From Winogradskya consettensis (lineage in GTDB: Bacteria > Actinomycetota > Actinomycetes > Mycobacteriales > Micromonosporaceae): a stretch of 64,000 bases of DNA. Each line of letters starts with the position of its first letter. Positions within the stretch are counted from its first letter, which is position 1. The DNA lies in assembly GCF_018332715.1 (NCBI RefSeq), contig NZ_BOQP01000006.1, positions 124,001-188,000 on the forward strand, written 5' to 3'. The notes under the pieces were generated by a model. The model searched no databases. It was not told the origin of the DNA and saw nothing but the letters and a program-made list of their open reading frames with translations. Both the position numbers and the translations under genes were made by a program. Shown here piece after piece: positions 20,857 to 28,573 of this stretch.

Positions 20857-21758
20857 AAACGCCGCCGACGGGCAACGACGACATGTTGCGGATGATCGCC
20901 GAGGTCTGCGGGAAGGCCGCTGCCGGTGACTTCGAGGTCCGGCTGCCCGCGATCGGCGAATCGGACCAGGCGCACGCGGCCCGCGCGGCGCTGAACAGCC
21001 TGCTCGACATCACCGACGCGTTCGTCCGGGAGTCCGGCGCCGCGCTCGGGGCCGCCGCCGAGGGCCGCTACCACCGCCGGTTCCTCACCCGGGGCATGCG
21101 CGGCGCGTTCCGCAGTGCCGCCGTCCAGATCTCCCAGTCCGGCGATCAGATGAGCGCGTCGGCCGCCGCCATGGCCGCGGCCGCGCAGTCCCGGCTGCAG
21201 CTCGCCGACGAGCTGGAATCGGCCGTGCTCACGGTCGCCGAGCAGGTGGCGACGGCCGCGACGGAAATGGGCGCGTCGGCGAACGGGCTCGCCGACTTCG
21301 CCCAGGGAGCGGTCGGTGACGCCGAGCGCGGAGTGGACACGGTGACGTCACTGACCACGGCGTCCGACCAGATCCGGCGCGCCGTGGACCTGATCAACTC
21401 GGTGGCGGCACAGACCCGGCTGCTGGCCCTGAACGCGACGATCGAGGCGGCCCGGGCCGGCGAGGCGGGGCTCGGCTTCAGCGTCGTGGCGGGCGAGGTC
21501 AAGGCCCTGGCGAACGAGACCAGCGCGTCCAGCGAGGAGATCCTCGGCCAGGTCAACACCGTGCAGCACGCCGCCGCCGACGCGGTGAACGTGCTGGACT
21601 CGGTGACCGGCAGCATCCGCGAGATGGCGAACCTGATCAACGGCATCGCCGCAGCGGTCGACGGAGGCCACGAATCGGGCACCGCCGGGCTGAGCAACCT
21701 CGCCGAGGTGCTCCGCGGCGAGGTCTTCCGCTTCGTCAGCATGGCCCGCCAGTCCTAG
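20853..21758 (+). CDS. Cytoplasmic methyl-accepting chemotaxis protein
   Basis: 301 aa with no membrane helix. The conserved signalling tip is intact: RLLALNATIEAARAGEAGLG then FSVVAGEVKALANETSASSEE. Residues 10-90 look like a HAMP-like or linker region (AAGDFEVRLP). The GTG start overlaps the PAS gene stop. It is read as the output half of a split Aer-type receptor that signals to CheA/CheW. Its presence fits a motile-spore actinomycete. It overlaps the convergent ribokinase gene by 4 bp. Confidence 0.9.
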   Translation: MKTPPTGNDDMLRMIAEVCGKAAAGDFEVRLPAIGESDQAHAARAALNSLLDITDAFVRESGAALGAAAEGRYHRRFLTRGMRGAFRSAAVQISQSGDQMSASAAAMAAAAQSRLQLADELESAVLTVAEQVATAATEMGASANGLADFAQGAVGDAERGVDTVTSLTTASDQIRRAVDLINSVAAQTRLLALNATIEAARAGEAGLGFSVVAGEVKALANETSASSEEILGQVNTVQHAAADAVNVLDSVTGSIREMANLINGIAAAVDGGHESGTAGLSNLAEVLRGEVFRFVSMARQS

Positions 21759-22666
21759 GCAGCGGCACCCTTCGCGTACAGCGCGTCGATCTCGGCACGG
21801 GACGGCAGGGCATTGGAGGCACCGACTTTGCGTACGCAGGCCGCGCCCGCCGCGTTCGCCCAGCGGATCGCCTCGACCAGGTCCCGCCCCTCGCCCCAGG
21901 CAACGGCCAGCGCCCCGGTGAACGCGTCGCCGGCGGCGGTCGTGTCGACGACGTCCACCTGGAACGGCGGGATGCGTTCGTCGGCGCCGTCGCGGTCGGC
22001 GTACCAGGAGCCCTTGCCGCTGAGGGTGAGGACCACCCGCGGGACCAGCTCGAGAAGCGCACCCATGTCGGCTTCCCGGGTCTGGGTGATCGCCGTGGCC
22101 TCGCCCTCGTTGACCACGAGCAGGTCGATCACCGACAGCAGCTCCGGCGGCAGGTGCCGGGCGGGTGCGGCGTTCAGAATCGTGCGGGTGCCACCCTCGC
22201 GGGCCGCCTTCGCCGCCGCGGTCACCGTCTCGACCGGGATCTCCTGCTGGCAGATCAGCACGTCACCCTCGGCGATCACCGCTTCCTCCGCGGCGCTGAG
22301 GCCGGCGAAGGTGCTGTTGGCGCCCGGGCTGACCATGATGGTGTTCTCGCCGGCGCGGTCGACCATGATGACCGCCACGCCGGACGAGCCGTAGCTGGTG
22401 CGGACGTGCGCGGTGTCCACGCCGGACGCGTTCAACCGGGCCTTGATGGTCACCCCGAACGCGTCCGAGCCGATCGCGCCGAGGAACGTGCAGCTGCCAC
22501 CGGCCCGGGCGGCGGCGATCGCCTGGTTGGCGCCCTTACCGCCGGGCGTCATCATGAAGTCGTCGCCGAGGATCGTCTCGCCGGGCAGCGGCAGGCGCTC
22601 GGCCAGCCCCACCAGATCCATGTTGGCGCTGCCCGCGACGACGATCCGCGGCAGGGAGTCGGCCAT
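21755..22666 (-). CDS. rbsK: Ribokinase (PfkB family)
   Basis: 303 aa. Phosphorylates ribose to ribose 5-phosphate with ATP. PfkB signatures: MTPGGKGANQAIAAAR near the N-terminus and the catalytic DTTAAGDAFTGAL near the C-terminus. GAGGAG lies upstream of the ATG. It is the third gene of a ROK regulator-ABC ATPase-ribokinase string with a 10-bp gap, so the operon may deal with a sugar or nucleoside. No ribose transporter is present. Confidence 0.88.
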   Translation of the reverse strand: MADSLPRIVVAGSANMDLVGLAERLPLPGETILGDDFMMTPGGKGANQAIAAARAGGSCTFLGAIGSDAFGVTIKARLNASGVDTAHVRTSYGSSGVAVIMVDRAGENTIMVSPGANSTFAGLSAAEEAVIAEGDVLICQQEIPVETVTAAAKAAREGGTRTILNAAPARHLPPELLSVIDLLVVNEGEATAITQTREADMGALLELVPRVVLTLSGKGSWYADRDGADERIPPFQVDVVDTTAAGDAFTGALAVAWGEGRDLVEAIRWANAAGAACVRKVGASNALPSRAEIDALYAKGAAA

Positions 22667-22676
22667 GGTCAGCTCC

Positions 22677-23546
22677 TCAGGCCGCGCGGGCCGTGTAGCG
22701 GTCGCCGTGGCGCTGGATGACCAGCGGCAGGCCGAACGTCTTGGACAGGTTGTCCGCGGTCAGCACCTCGCCGAGCAGCCCGGACGCCACGACCGTACCC
22801 TCGCGCAGCAGCAGCGCGTGGGTGAAGCCGGGTGGAATCTCCTCGACGTGATGGGTGACCAGCACCATGGCCGGGGCGTCGGGGTCCTCGGCCAGCTCGG
22901 TCAGCCGGGCCAGCAGGTCCTCGCGGCCACCCAGGTCGAGCCCGGCGGTCGGCTCGTCCAGCAGCATCAGCTCGGGGTCGGTCATCAGCGCGCGGGCGAT
23001 CTGGGTGCGCTTCTTCTCGCCCTCGCTCAGGGTGCCGAACTCGCGGTCGGTGAGCCCGCCCATGCCCATCTGCTCCAGCAGCGCCCGGGCACGGGCCTCG
23101 TCCTGCGGGTCGTAGCTCTCCCGCCAGCGGCCGACCACCGACCACGCGGCGGTGACCACGACGTCGAGGACCCGCTCGGCCGGCGGCACCCGCTCGGCGA
23201 GCTGACCGGTCGTGATGCCGACCCGGGTCCGCAGCTCGTTGACGTCGGTGCGGCCGAGCCGCTCCCCCAGCACCCACGCGACGCCCTGGGACGGGTGCAG
23301 CCGCGCGGAGGAGAGGTTGAGCAAAGTGGTCTTCCCGGCGCCGTTCGGGCCCAGGATCACCCACCGCTCATCGAGCTCGACCTGCCAGGTGAGACTCCGC
23401 AGCAGATAGTTGCCGCCGCGGATGACACTCACCCGGTCGAAGGAGATGACGGTGTCGTCGTCGGGGGGTGTGGGGGTCGCTGCGTCGAGCACGCGTCCAT
23501 CCAACCACGCACGCCGCCCGGGATAAGACGGCGTGCCGAGGCTCAC
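22677..23546 (-). CDS. ABC transporter ATP-binding protein
   Basis: 289 aa. Walker A GPNGAGKTT, signature LSEGEKKRTQIARAL, Walker B LMLLDEPTAGLD, and H-loop VLVTHHVEEI are all intact. The single ATPase domain and the KKR-containing signature resemble stand-alone ATPases of the ModF/iron-uptake type. No permease is adjacent. The GTG start overlaps the ROK gene stop as GTGA. Confidence 0.88.
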   Translation of the reverse strand: MSLGTPSYPGRRAWLDGRVLDAATPTPPDDDTVISFDRVSVIRGGNYLLRSLTWQVELDERWVILGPNGAGKTTLLNLSSARLHPSQGVAWVLGERLGRTDVNELRTRVGITTGQLAERVPPAERVLDVVVTAAWSVVGRWRESYDPQDEARARALLEQMGMGGLTDREFGTLSEGEKKRTQIARALMTDPELMLLDEPTAGLDLGGREDLLARLTELAEDPDAPAMVLVTHHVEEIPPGFTHALLLREGTVVASGLLGEVLTADNLSKTFGLPLVIQRHGDRYTARAA

Positions 23547-24721
23547 CCCGTGGTTGATCCGAAGACTTCGTCACGGACGGCGTCGAGGGCGGACAGCAGG
23601 GCACCGTTGAGGATCGGTTCGACGGCGACCTCGCTCACCACGACCTTCGGCGCCACCAGGGTGATCGAGGCGACCTCCGCCTGTACCCGCTCGGCGAGCG
23701 CGGCGCCACCGGCCTGGCTGACCTCGCCGGCGAGCACCACGAGCGGCGGGTCGAGCACGACGCAGGTCGCGGCGACACCGAGCGAGAGCCGGCGGGCCAG
23801 CTCGTCGAGCACCGGCGCGCCCTTCTCCCCCGCTGCCAGCGCGGCGCGGATCACGTCGGCGGCCTCGGCGCCCTTGAAGCCGTACTTCTTGCCGATCGCC
23901 TTGGCCGCGTCGGCGGCGACGAGCGTCTGGAAGCCGCCCTTCACCCCGCGCTGGGAGGCGTTGTGCGGCGGCTCGGTGCCCGCGACCGGCAGGTAGCCGA
24001 TCTCGCCCGCCGCGCCCGTGCTGCCCTGGTGCAGCCGCCCGTCGATGACACTGGCCAGGCCGACGCCGCGGTCGACCCAGATGAGCACGAAGTCGTCGAC
24101 GCCCTTGGCCGCACCGGCGTGTTGCTCGGCGATGGCCACCAGGTTGACGTCGTTGCCGAAGACGACCGGGACGCTGAGGTCCTTGCGCAGGTCGGCGAGC
24201 AGTCCCCGGTGCCAGCGCGGCAGGTCGAACGCGAACGAGACCTCGCTGGTCTTCGGGTCGACCAGGCCGGGGGTGCCGAGCACGACCCGGCGTACCGACT
24301 CGAGCGTGGTGCCGGCCGCGGCCGCCGCCCCGAGCACCGCGCTGTGCACGGCGCCGACCGGGTCCTCGATGTCCTGGGTGGACTGCTCGCTGCGCCCGAC
24401 GATCTCGCCGGTGATGTCCGCGCACGCCGCCACGACGCGGTCGGGCAGGACCTCGACGCCGATGACGTACGCGCTACCGGGAGTCACGGCGTAGAGCTGG
24501 GCATTGGGTCCACGCCCACCGGCCTGCTCGCCGACCCGGCGGACGAGACCACGCTCCTCCAGCCGCTCGACCAGCTGGGAGGCGGTGACCTTGCTCAGCC
24601 CGGTCATCTCACCGAGCTGGGCGCGGGTCAGCGGCCCCTTCGCGAGCAGCAGCTCGAGCGCGGCGCGGTCGTTGAGCGCGCGCAGCAGCCTGGGTGTGCC
24701 CGGCAAGCGGGTGGCGGCCAT
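23543..24721 (-). CDS. ROK-family transcriptional regulator
   Basis: 392 aa. An N-terminal winged helix (LTRAQLGEMTGLSKVTASQLVERLEERGLV) is followed by a ROK sugar-kinase fold. The usual HxCxxC zinc motif of ROK kinases and repressors is not seen in the expected segment after GEIGYLPV, so it is probably a divergent repressor. The ATG at 24721 has GGGGA about 9 nt upstream; upstream frame to 24760 is excluded. It is divergent from the beta-N-acetylhexosaminidase-like gene, a likely regulatory target along with its own operon. Confidence 0.88.
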   Translation of the reverse strand: MAATRLPGTPRLLRALNDRAALELLLAKGPLTRAQLGEMTGLSKVTASQLVERLEERGLVRRVGEQAGGRGPNAQLYAVTPGSAYVIGVEVLPDRVVAACADITGEIVGRSEQSTQDIEDPVGAVHSAVLGAAAAAGTTLESVRRVVLGTPGLVDPKTSEVSFAFDLPRWHRGLLADLRKDLSVPVVFGNDVNLVAIAEQHAGAAKGVDDFVLIWVDRGVGLASVIDGRLHQGSTGAAGEIGYLPVAGTEPPHNASQRGVKGGFQTLVAADAAKAIGKKYGFKGAEAADVIRAALAAGEKGAPVLDELARRLSLGVAATCVVLDPPLVVLAGEVSQAGGAALAERVQAEVASITLVAPKVVVSEVAVEPILNGALLSALDAVRDEVFGSTTG

Positions 24722-24801
24722 AACTACGTCCCCTAGGTATTGAGGATGATTTGCTATCACGGTATCCGGACGCGCCGCAGCGTATCGGTGGGAAGGTAAC
24801 C

Positions 24802-26244
24802 ATGCCGATCGACCCAGGGCTACAACGCCTCGCCCTGGGCACCATTCTTGCGGCTTTTGTTGGCAAAAACGCTCCGGAATGGCTGCTCGCCCTGCTGGCT
24901 GACGGGCTCGCGGGGGTCACGCTCTTCGGGACCAACATCGAAAACCCGAAACAGACTGCGGATCTCACCACCCGACTACGCTCGGTACGCCGGGACACGC
25001 TCATCGCCACCGACGAGGAGGGCGGCGACGTGACCCGGCTGGCCCACCGCACGGGGAGCCCGTACCCGGGGAACGCCGCGCTCGGGGTGGTCGACGACGT
25101 TCTGTCGACGCGGATGGCGTACGCGTCGATCGGTTCTGAGCTGGCGGCGTGCGGCATCACCCTGAATTTCGCCCCCGTGGCGGACGTCAACACCACGGAC
25201 GACAATCCCGTCATCGGTACGCGTTCCTTCGGCTCCGACCCGGCCCTCGTCGCCCGGCACACGGCGGCAGCGGTCGCGGGTCTGCAGTCGGCAGGCGTCC
25301 TGGCCTGCACCAAGCACTTCCCCGGCCACGGCGCGACCCGCACGGATTCCCATCTCGGCCTGCCCGTGGTCGACGTTCCCATCCCGGTGCTGCGGGAGCG
25401 CGACCTTCCGCCGTTCGCCGCGGCCATCGCCGCCGGAACAGCCGCGATCATGACCGCACACCTGAGAATCCCGGCTCTGACCGGTGCGGGCCCGGCGACT
25501 TTCTCCCGCGCCGTGCTGCAAGACCTACTTCGCCATGAGTACGCGTTCAGCGGCGCAATCATCACGGACGCCCTGGAAATGCGCGGCGCCGCCGAGGTTG
25601 CAGGCGGCCCCGGCCCGGCGGCGGTGCTGGCGCTGGCCGCGGGCGCCGACCTGCTCTGCCTCGGCGCCCACGTCACCCCCGCCCTGGTCGACACCGTGGT
25701 CACCGACATCGTCACCGCGGTCGCCGACGGCCGGCTCCCCCGCACCCGCCTGGAGGACGCCGCGGCCCGGACCGCAGCGCTCACCCCCGCCGCAGGCGCC
25801 CCCGCCGCAGACGCCCCCATTGCGGGCATCGGGTGGGAGGTCGCTCGGCGTGCGCTGCGCGTCGAGGGTTCGGCCGAGGGTTTCGGCAACGCCCTGGTGG
25901 TCAAACTGCACACCGGCCCGACCATCGTCGAGGGCCGCGTCCCCTGGGGTCTGGGCGTGCCGGCCCTGTCGATCGCAGCGGCCTCGACCTCGCCCGATGA
26001 GCTCATCGGCCGGGCCGGATCGCGGCCAATCGTGATCATCGGCAGACGGTTGCACCGCACCGAGGAGAGCCGGTACCTGATCGAATCGCTCACCAGGCGC
26101 CATACTGGTGCGGTGGTGGAGATGGGGTGGCCGTCCGACTGGCGCCCCACCAGCGCCCGGGCGTTCCTGACGACCTACGGCGCCGGCGAGGTCAACGGCA
26201 GGGCCGCGGCAGCGGCGCTCGGCCTGCTCCACCCCCGGGACTGA
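24802..26244 (+). CDS. Glycoside hydrolase family 3, beta-N-acetylhexosaminidase (NagZ-like)
   Basis: 480 aa. The NagZ motif KHFPGHGATRTDSHL (171-185) supplies the catalytic Asp-His dyad, and the nucleophile aspartate is D256 in IITDALEM. It should release N-acetylglucosamine from cell-wall muropeptides or chitin-type sugars. No signal peptide is seen, which favours muropeptide recycling in the cytoplasm. GGAAGG precedes the ATG. The C-terminal 150 residues form an extra domain absent from short proteobacterial NagZ. Confidence 0.88.
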   Translation: MPIDPGLQRLALGTILAAFVGKNAPEWLLALLADGLAGVTLFGTNIENPKQTADLTTRLRSVRRDTLIATDEEGGDVTRLAHRTGSPYPGNAALGVVDDVLSTRMAYASIGSELAACGITLNFAPVADVNTTDDNPVIGTRSFGSDPALVARHTAAAVAGLQSAGVLACTKHFPGHGATRTDSHLGLPVVDVPIPVLRERDLPPFAAAIAAGTAAIMTAHLRIPALTGAGPATFSRAVLQDLLRHEYAFSGAIITDALEMRGAAEVAGGPGPAAVLALAAGADLLCLGAHVTPALVDTVVTDIVTAVADGRLPRTRLEDAAARTAALTPAAGAPAADAPIAGIGWEVARRALRVEGSAEGFGNALVVKLHTGPTIVEGRVPWGLGVPALSIAAASTSPDELIGRAGSRPIVIIGRRLHRTEESRYLIESLTRRHTGAVVEMGWPSDWRPTSARAFLTTYGAGEVNGRAAAAALGLLHPRD

Positions 26245-26274
26245 GGCAGCGGCGGGCCGCCACCCGCCGCTGCC
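26245..26274 (+). terminator. Terminator hairpin after the GH3 gene
   Basis: Perfect 12-bp stem, GGCAGCGGCGGG at 26245-26256 paired with 26263-26274, 6-nt loop, directly after the stop codon and followed by TCTTC. Confidence 0.85.
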
Positions 26275-26575
26275 TCTTCACTCTCCGCACACACGCTTGC
26301 AATGACACAGAGTAATCACCGCGCCCGATTAAGCCGCTAATGCCAGGTTTCGAGTGTTCCGCCGCACATGCCGCCCCGTCCGAACGGTCAATTCCCGCAC
26401 CCTGCGCTTCCCTTGTCGGACGATCATCACGTAGCGTCATGTTTGCAGGTGGATCTGGGGATGCCGCCGGCGAGCTCCGGACTTCGGGACCAGTCCGGAC
26501 GCCTCGCCGCGGTACAGATGGTGGGCCGGGCGCTCCGCTGGTTTCGGGAGCAACCGCCGGAAGACAGCGTCCGGC
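26275..26575. other. Gene-free spacer
   Basis: Convergent spacer between the GH3 terminator and the alpha/beta-hydrolase stop. Its first 70 bp are less GC-rich than the surroundings. No gene, repeat or RNA was recognised. Confidence 0.5.
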
Positions 26576-27361
26576 TCACACACCGCAGACCTCGTCGAGG
26601 AACTTCTCGATCGCCACGGCGACCCGGCCCGGCGCGCGCAGCTCGGCGCTGTGCCCCTGGCCGTGCATCAGCAGCCGGCGAGACCTGGGCAGCGCCTTCT
26701 CCAACGCGTCCAATCGTGACGCCAGGTGGGCCGGGGACCTGTCACCGCCGATCAGGAGGACCGGCAGGTCGATCTTCGCGTACGCCGGGAGGCGTACCCC
26801 AAGTGCATCGATCTGGTCGTTGTCATCGAGTTGGCGGGCGACGCGCGGGGCATAACCGCTGCGTCCCACGACGAAGCCGGCGAGCGCCGCCGACGGCACC
26901 GGCATGCCGACCACATCGCGCAGGAAGATGCTCAGCGCCTTGCCGGGACTGCCCGCGTCGAGGGCCCGGCGTGCCGGAACGAGCTTCGCGCCACCGAGCG
27001 GCTCGTCGATGACGATCGGTGGCTCGTAGAGGACCGCGCCGCGATACAGCGACGGATCCGCGACCAGCGCCTCCAGGGCGAGCACCGCGCCCGAGGAGTG
27101 GCCGACCAGCAGCGGCCGGTCCACCTCGGACGCGATGGCCGCGACGTGCTCCACCTCGTCGGCCATCGTGACCGGGGCGGGCAGGTCCAGCCGGTACTGG
27201 CGCCGGTGCAGGCGGATCGTCCGGAAGCGGTGCCGCAGCCGGGCGGTGACGCGCTCCCACGCCGACGGGTCGCCCATGCCGCCGTGCAGCACGAGGATCG
27301 GGGTGCCGAGGCCCTCGTCCACCGCTTCCGCCACCGAGTTGTCAATCGCCGTCGCCCGCAT
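26576..27361 (-). CDS. Alpha/beta-fold hydrolase
   Basis: 261 aa. HGGMGDPSAW is the oxyanion-hole region, the nucleophile serine lies in VGHSSGAVLA, and the catalytic histidine is probably in HGQGHSAELR. Substrate cannot be assigned. It is 9 bp downstream of the MFS transporter gene on the same strand, so the two are probably cotranscribed. Confidence 0.85.
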   Translation of the reverse strand: MRATAIDNSVAEAVDEGLGTPILVLHGGMGDPSAWERVTARLRHRFRTIRLHRRQYRLDLPAPVTMADEVEHVAAIASEVDRPLLVGHSSGAVLALEALVADPSLYRGAVLYEPPIVIDEPLGGAKLVPARRALDAGSPGKALSIFLRDVVGMPVPSAALAGFVVGRSGYAPRVARQLDDNDQIDALGVRLPAYAKIDLPVLLIGGDRSPAHLASRLDALEKALPRSRRLLMHGQGHSAELRAPGRVAVAIEKFLDEVCGV

Positions 27362-27370
27362 CGCTGTCCC

Positions 27371-28522
27371 CTATCCGGCCCGTGGGACCGGTGCCGGGCG
27401 CAGCACCCGCGCCGACAGTCCCATGACCACGGTAAGCGCCGCGACCAGAACGAACGAGGTGGTGAGCGACGTCAGGTGGGCGATTCCGCCGATGATGCCG
27501 GGGGCGACGAGCCCGCTCCCGTACGCGATCCCGGCCACCCCCGCCAGGCTGCGCCCCGGGTGCTCGCCGATCCGCCCGGCCGTGGCGAAGACCAGCGGCA
27601 CCACGACCGCGATCCCCACGCCGAGCAGCCCGAAGCCGATCAGCACCGGGGCGACGTGGTCGCTGAGGACCACCGTGACGGCGCCGACGCTCGCGCCGAC
27701 TCCGGCGACCCGGACGGTGGTCACCGGCCCGAGCCACTGGATGACCCGGTCGCCGGCGAACCGGGCCAGCGCCATGCTGATCGAGAAGACCGACACCGTC
27801 AGCGCCGCGGTGCCGGCGGTGTCGCCCACGACGTCACGGACGTAGACCGCCGACCAGTCGAGCCCGGCGCCCTCGGCGAAGACCGCGCAGAGCGCGACCA
27901 GCCCGATCGGCAGCACGGCCCGGCTCGGCAGGGCGAACGCGGGCGGCTCCGCGGTGTCGGGTGCGGGGCGGTGCGACAGCAGGCCGGCGCAGGCCACGAC
28001 GCTGACCACGGCCAGCACCGCCGCGGTGATCAAGAAGTGGATCCGGGCATCGATACCGGCGCGCGCCGCGGCGGCCGCCACCGCCGAACCGGCCAGCCCG
28101 CCGACACTCCAGTAGCCGTGGAAGCTCGACATCACCGACCGGCCGTAGCGCTCCTCGACCAGCACCGCCTGCGCGTTCATGGCCACGTCCGCGACGCCGG
28201 CCGCCGCGCCGTAGACCACGAGCAGCGGGCACAGCACGAAGATCGACGTGGGCAGCGCGGGCAGGATCAGCGCCGCGCACCAGAGCAGGATCAGCACCCT
28301 GGCGAGTTTGCGCAGGTCGAAGCGGTGCGCGAGGCGCCCGGACAGCGGCATGGCCAGCAGCGCACCGACACCCGGCATCAGCAGCGCGATGCCGAGACCG
28401 CCCGCACCGACCCCGACATGATCAGCGATCCACGGCACGCGCGCCGCGAACGTACCGGTGACCGCGCCGTGCACGGCGAAGACGACAGAGGTCGCGGCTC
28501 GGGCGCGGGGCAGCGTCTGCAT
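27371..28522 (-). CDS. Major facilitator superfamily transporter
   Basis: 383 aa with about 12 hydrophobic segments. The loop-2/3 type motif GRLAHRFDLRKLARV and the segment VADVAMNAQAVLVEERYGRSVMSSFHG put it among the YbjJ-like MFS proteins. Substrate is unknown. The ATG lies 24 bp from the CsoR-type operator it shares with the divergent copper ATPase. A TATTGT (-10) is visible on the minus strand at 28531-28536, so regulation by copper is plausible. Confidence 0.85.
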   Translation of the reverse strand: MQTLPRARAATSVVFAVHGAVTGTFAARVPWIADHVGVGAGGLGIALLMPGVGALLAMPLSGRLAHRFDLRKLARVLILLWCAALILPALPTSIFVLCPLLVVYGAAAGVADVAMNAQAVLVEERYGRSVMSSFHGYWSVGGLAGSAVAAAAARAGIDARIHFLITAAVLAVVSVVACAGLLSHRPAPDTAEPPAFALPSRAVLPIGLVALCAVFAEGAGLDWSAVYVRDVVGDTAGTAALTVSVFSISMALARFAGDRVIQWLGPVTTVRVAGVGASVGAVTVVLSDHVAPVLIGFGLLGVGIAVVVPLVFATAGRIGEHPGRSLAGVAGIAYGSGLVAPGIIGGIAHLTSLTTSFVLVAALTVVMGLSARVLRPAPVPRAG

Positions 28523-28545
28523 GACGGGTCACAATACGGGCCGGG

Positions 28546-28560
28546 TACCCCCGAGGGGTA
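28546..28560 (+). promoter_or_regulatory. CsoR-type copper operator between the MFS and copA genes
   Basis: Inverted repeat TACCCC-CGA-GGGGTA. This matches the G/C-tract pattern known for CsoR copper repressors. It directly precedes TAGAGT (28561-28566), the presumed -10 of copA, and lies upstream of the MFS -10. csoR itself is not in the window. Confidence 0.75.
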
Positions 28561-28573
28561 TAGAGTGGTGGGC

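Noticed and set aside
26726..28573. A 616-residue N-terminal extension of the copper ATPase
   Set aside because: It is antisense to the hydrolase and MFS genes. The heavy-metal domain begins right after the GTG at 28574, which lies beside the operator.
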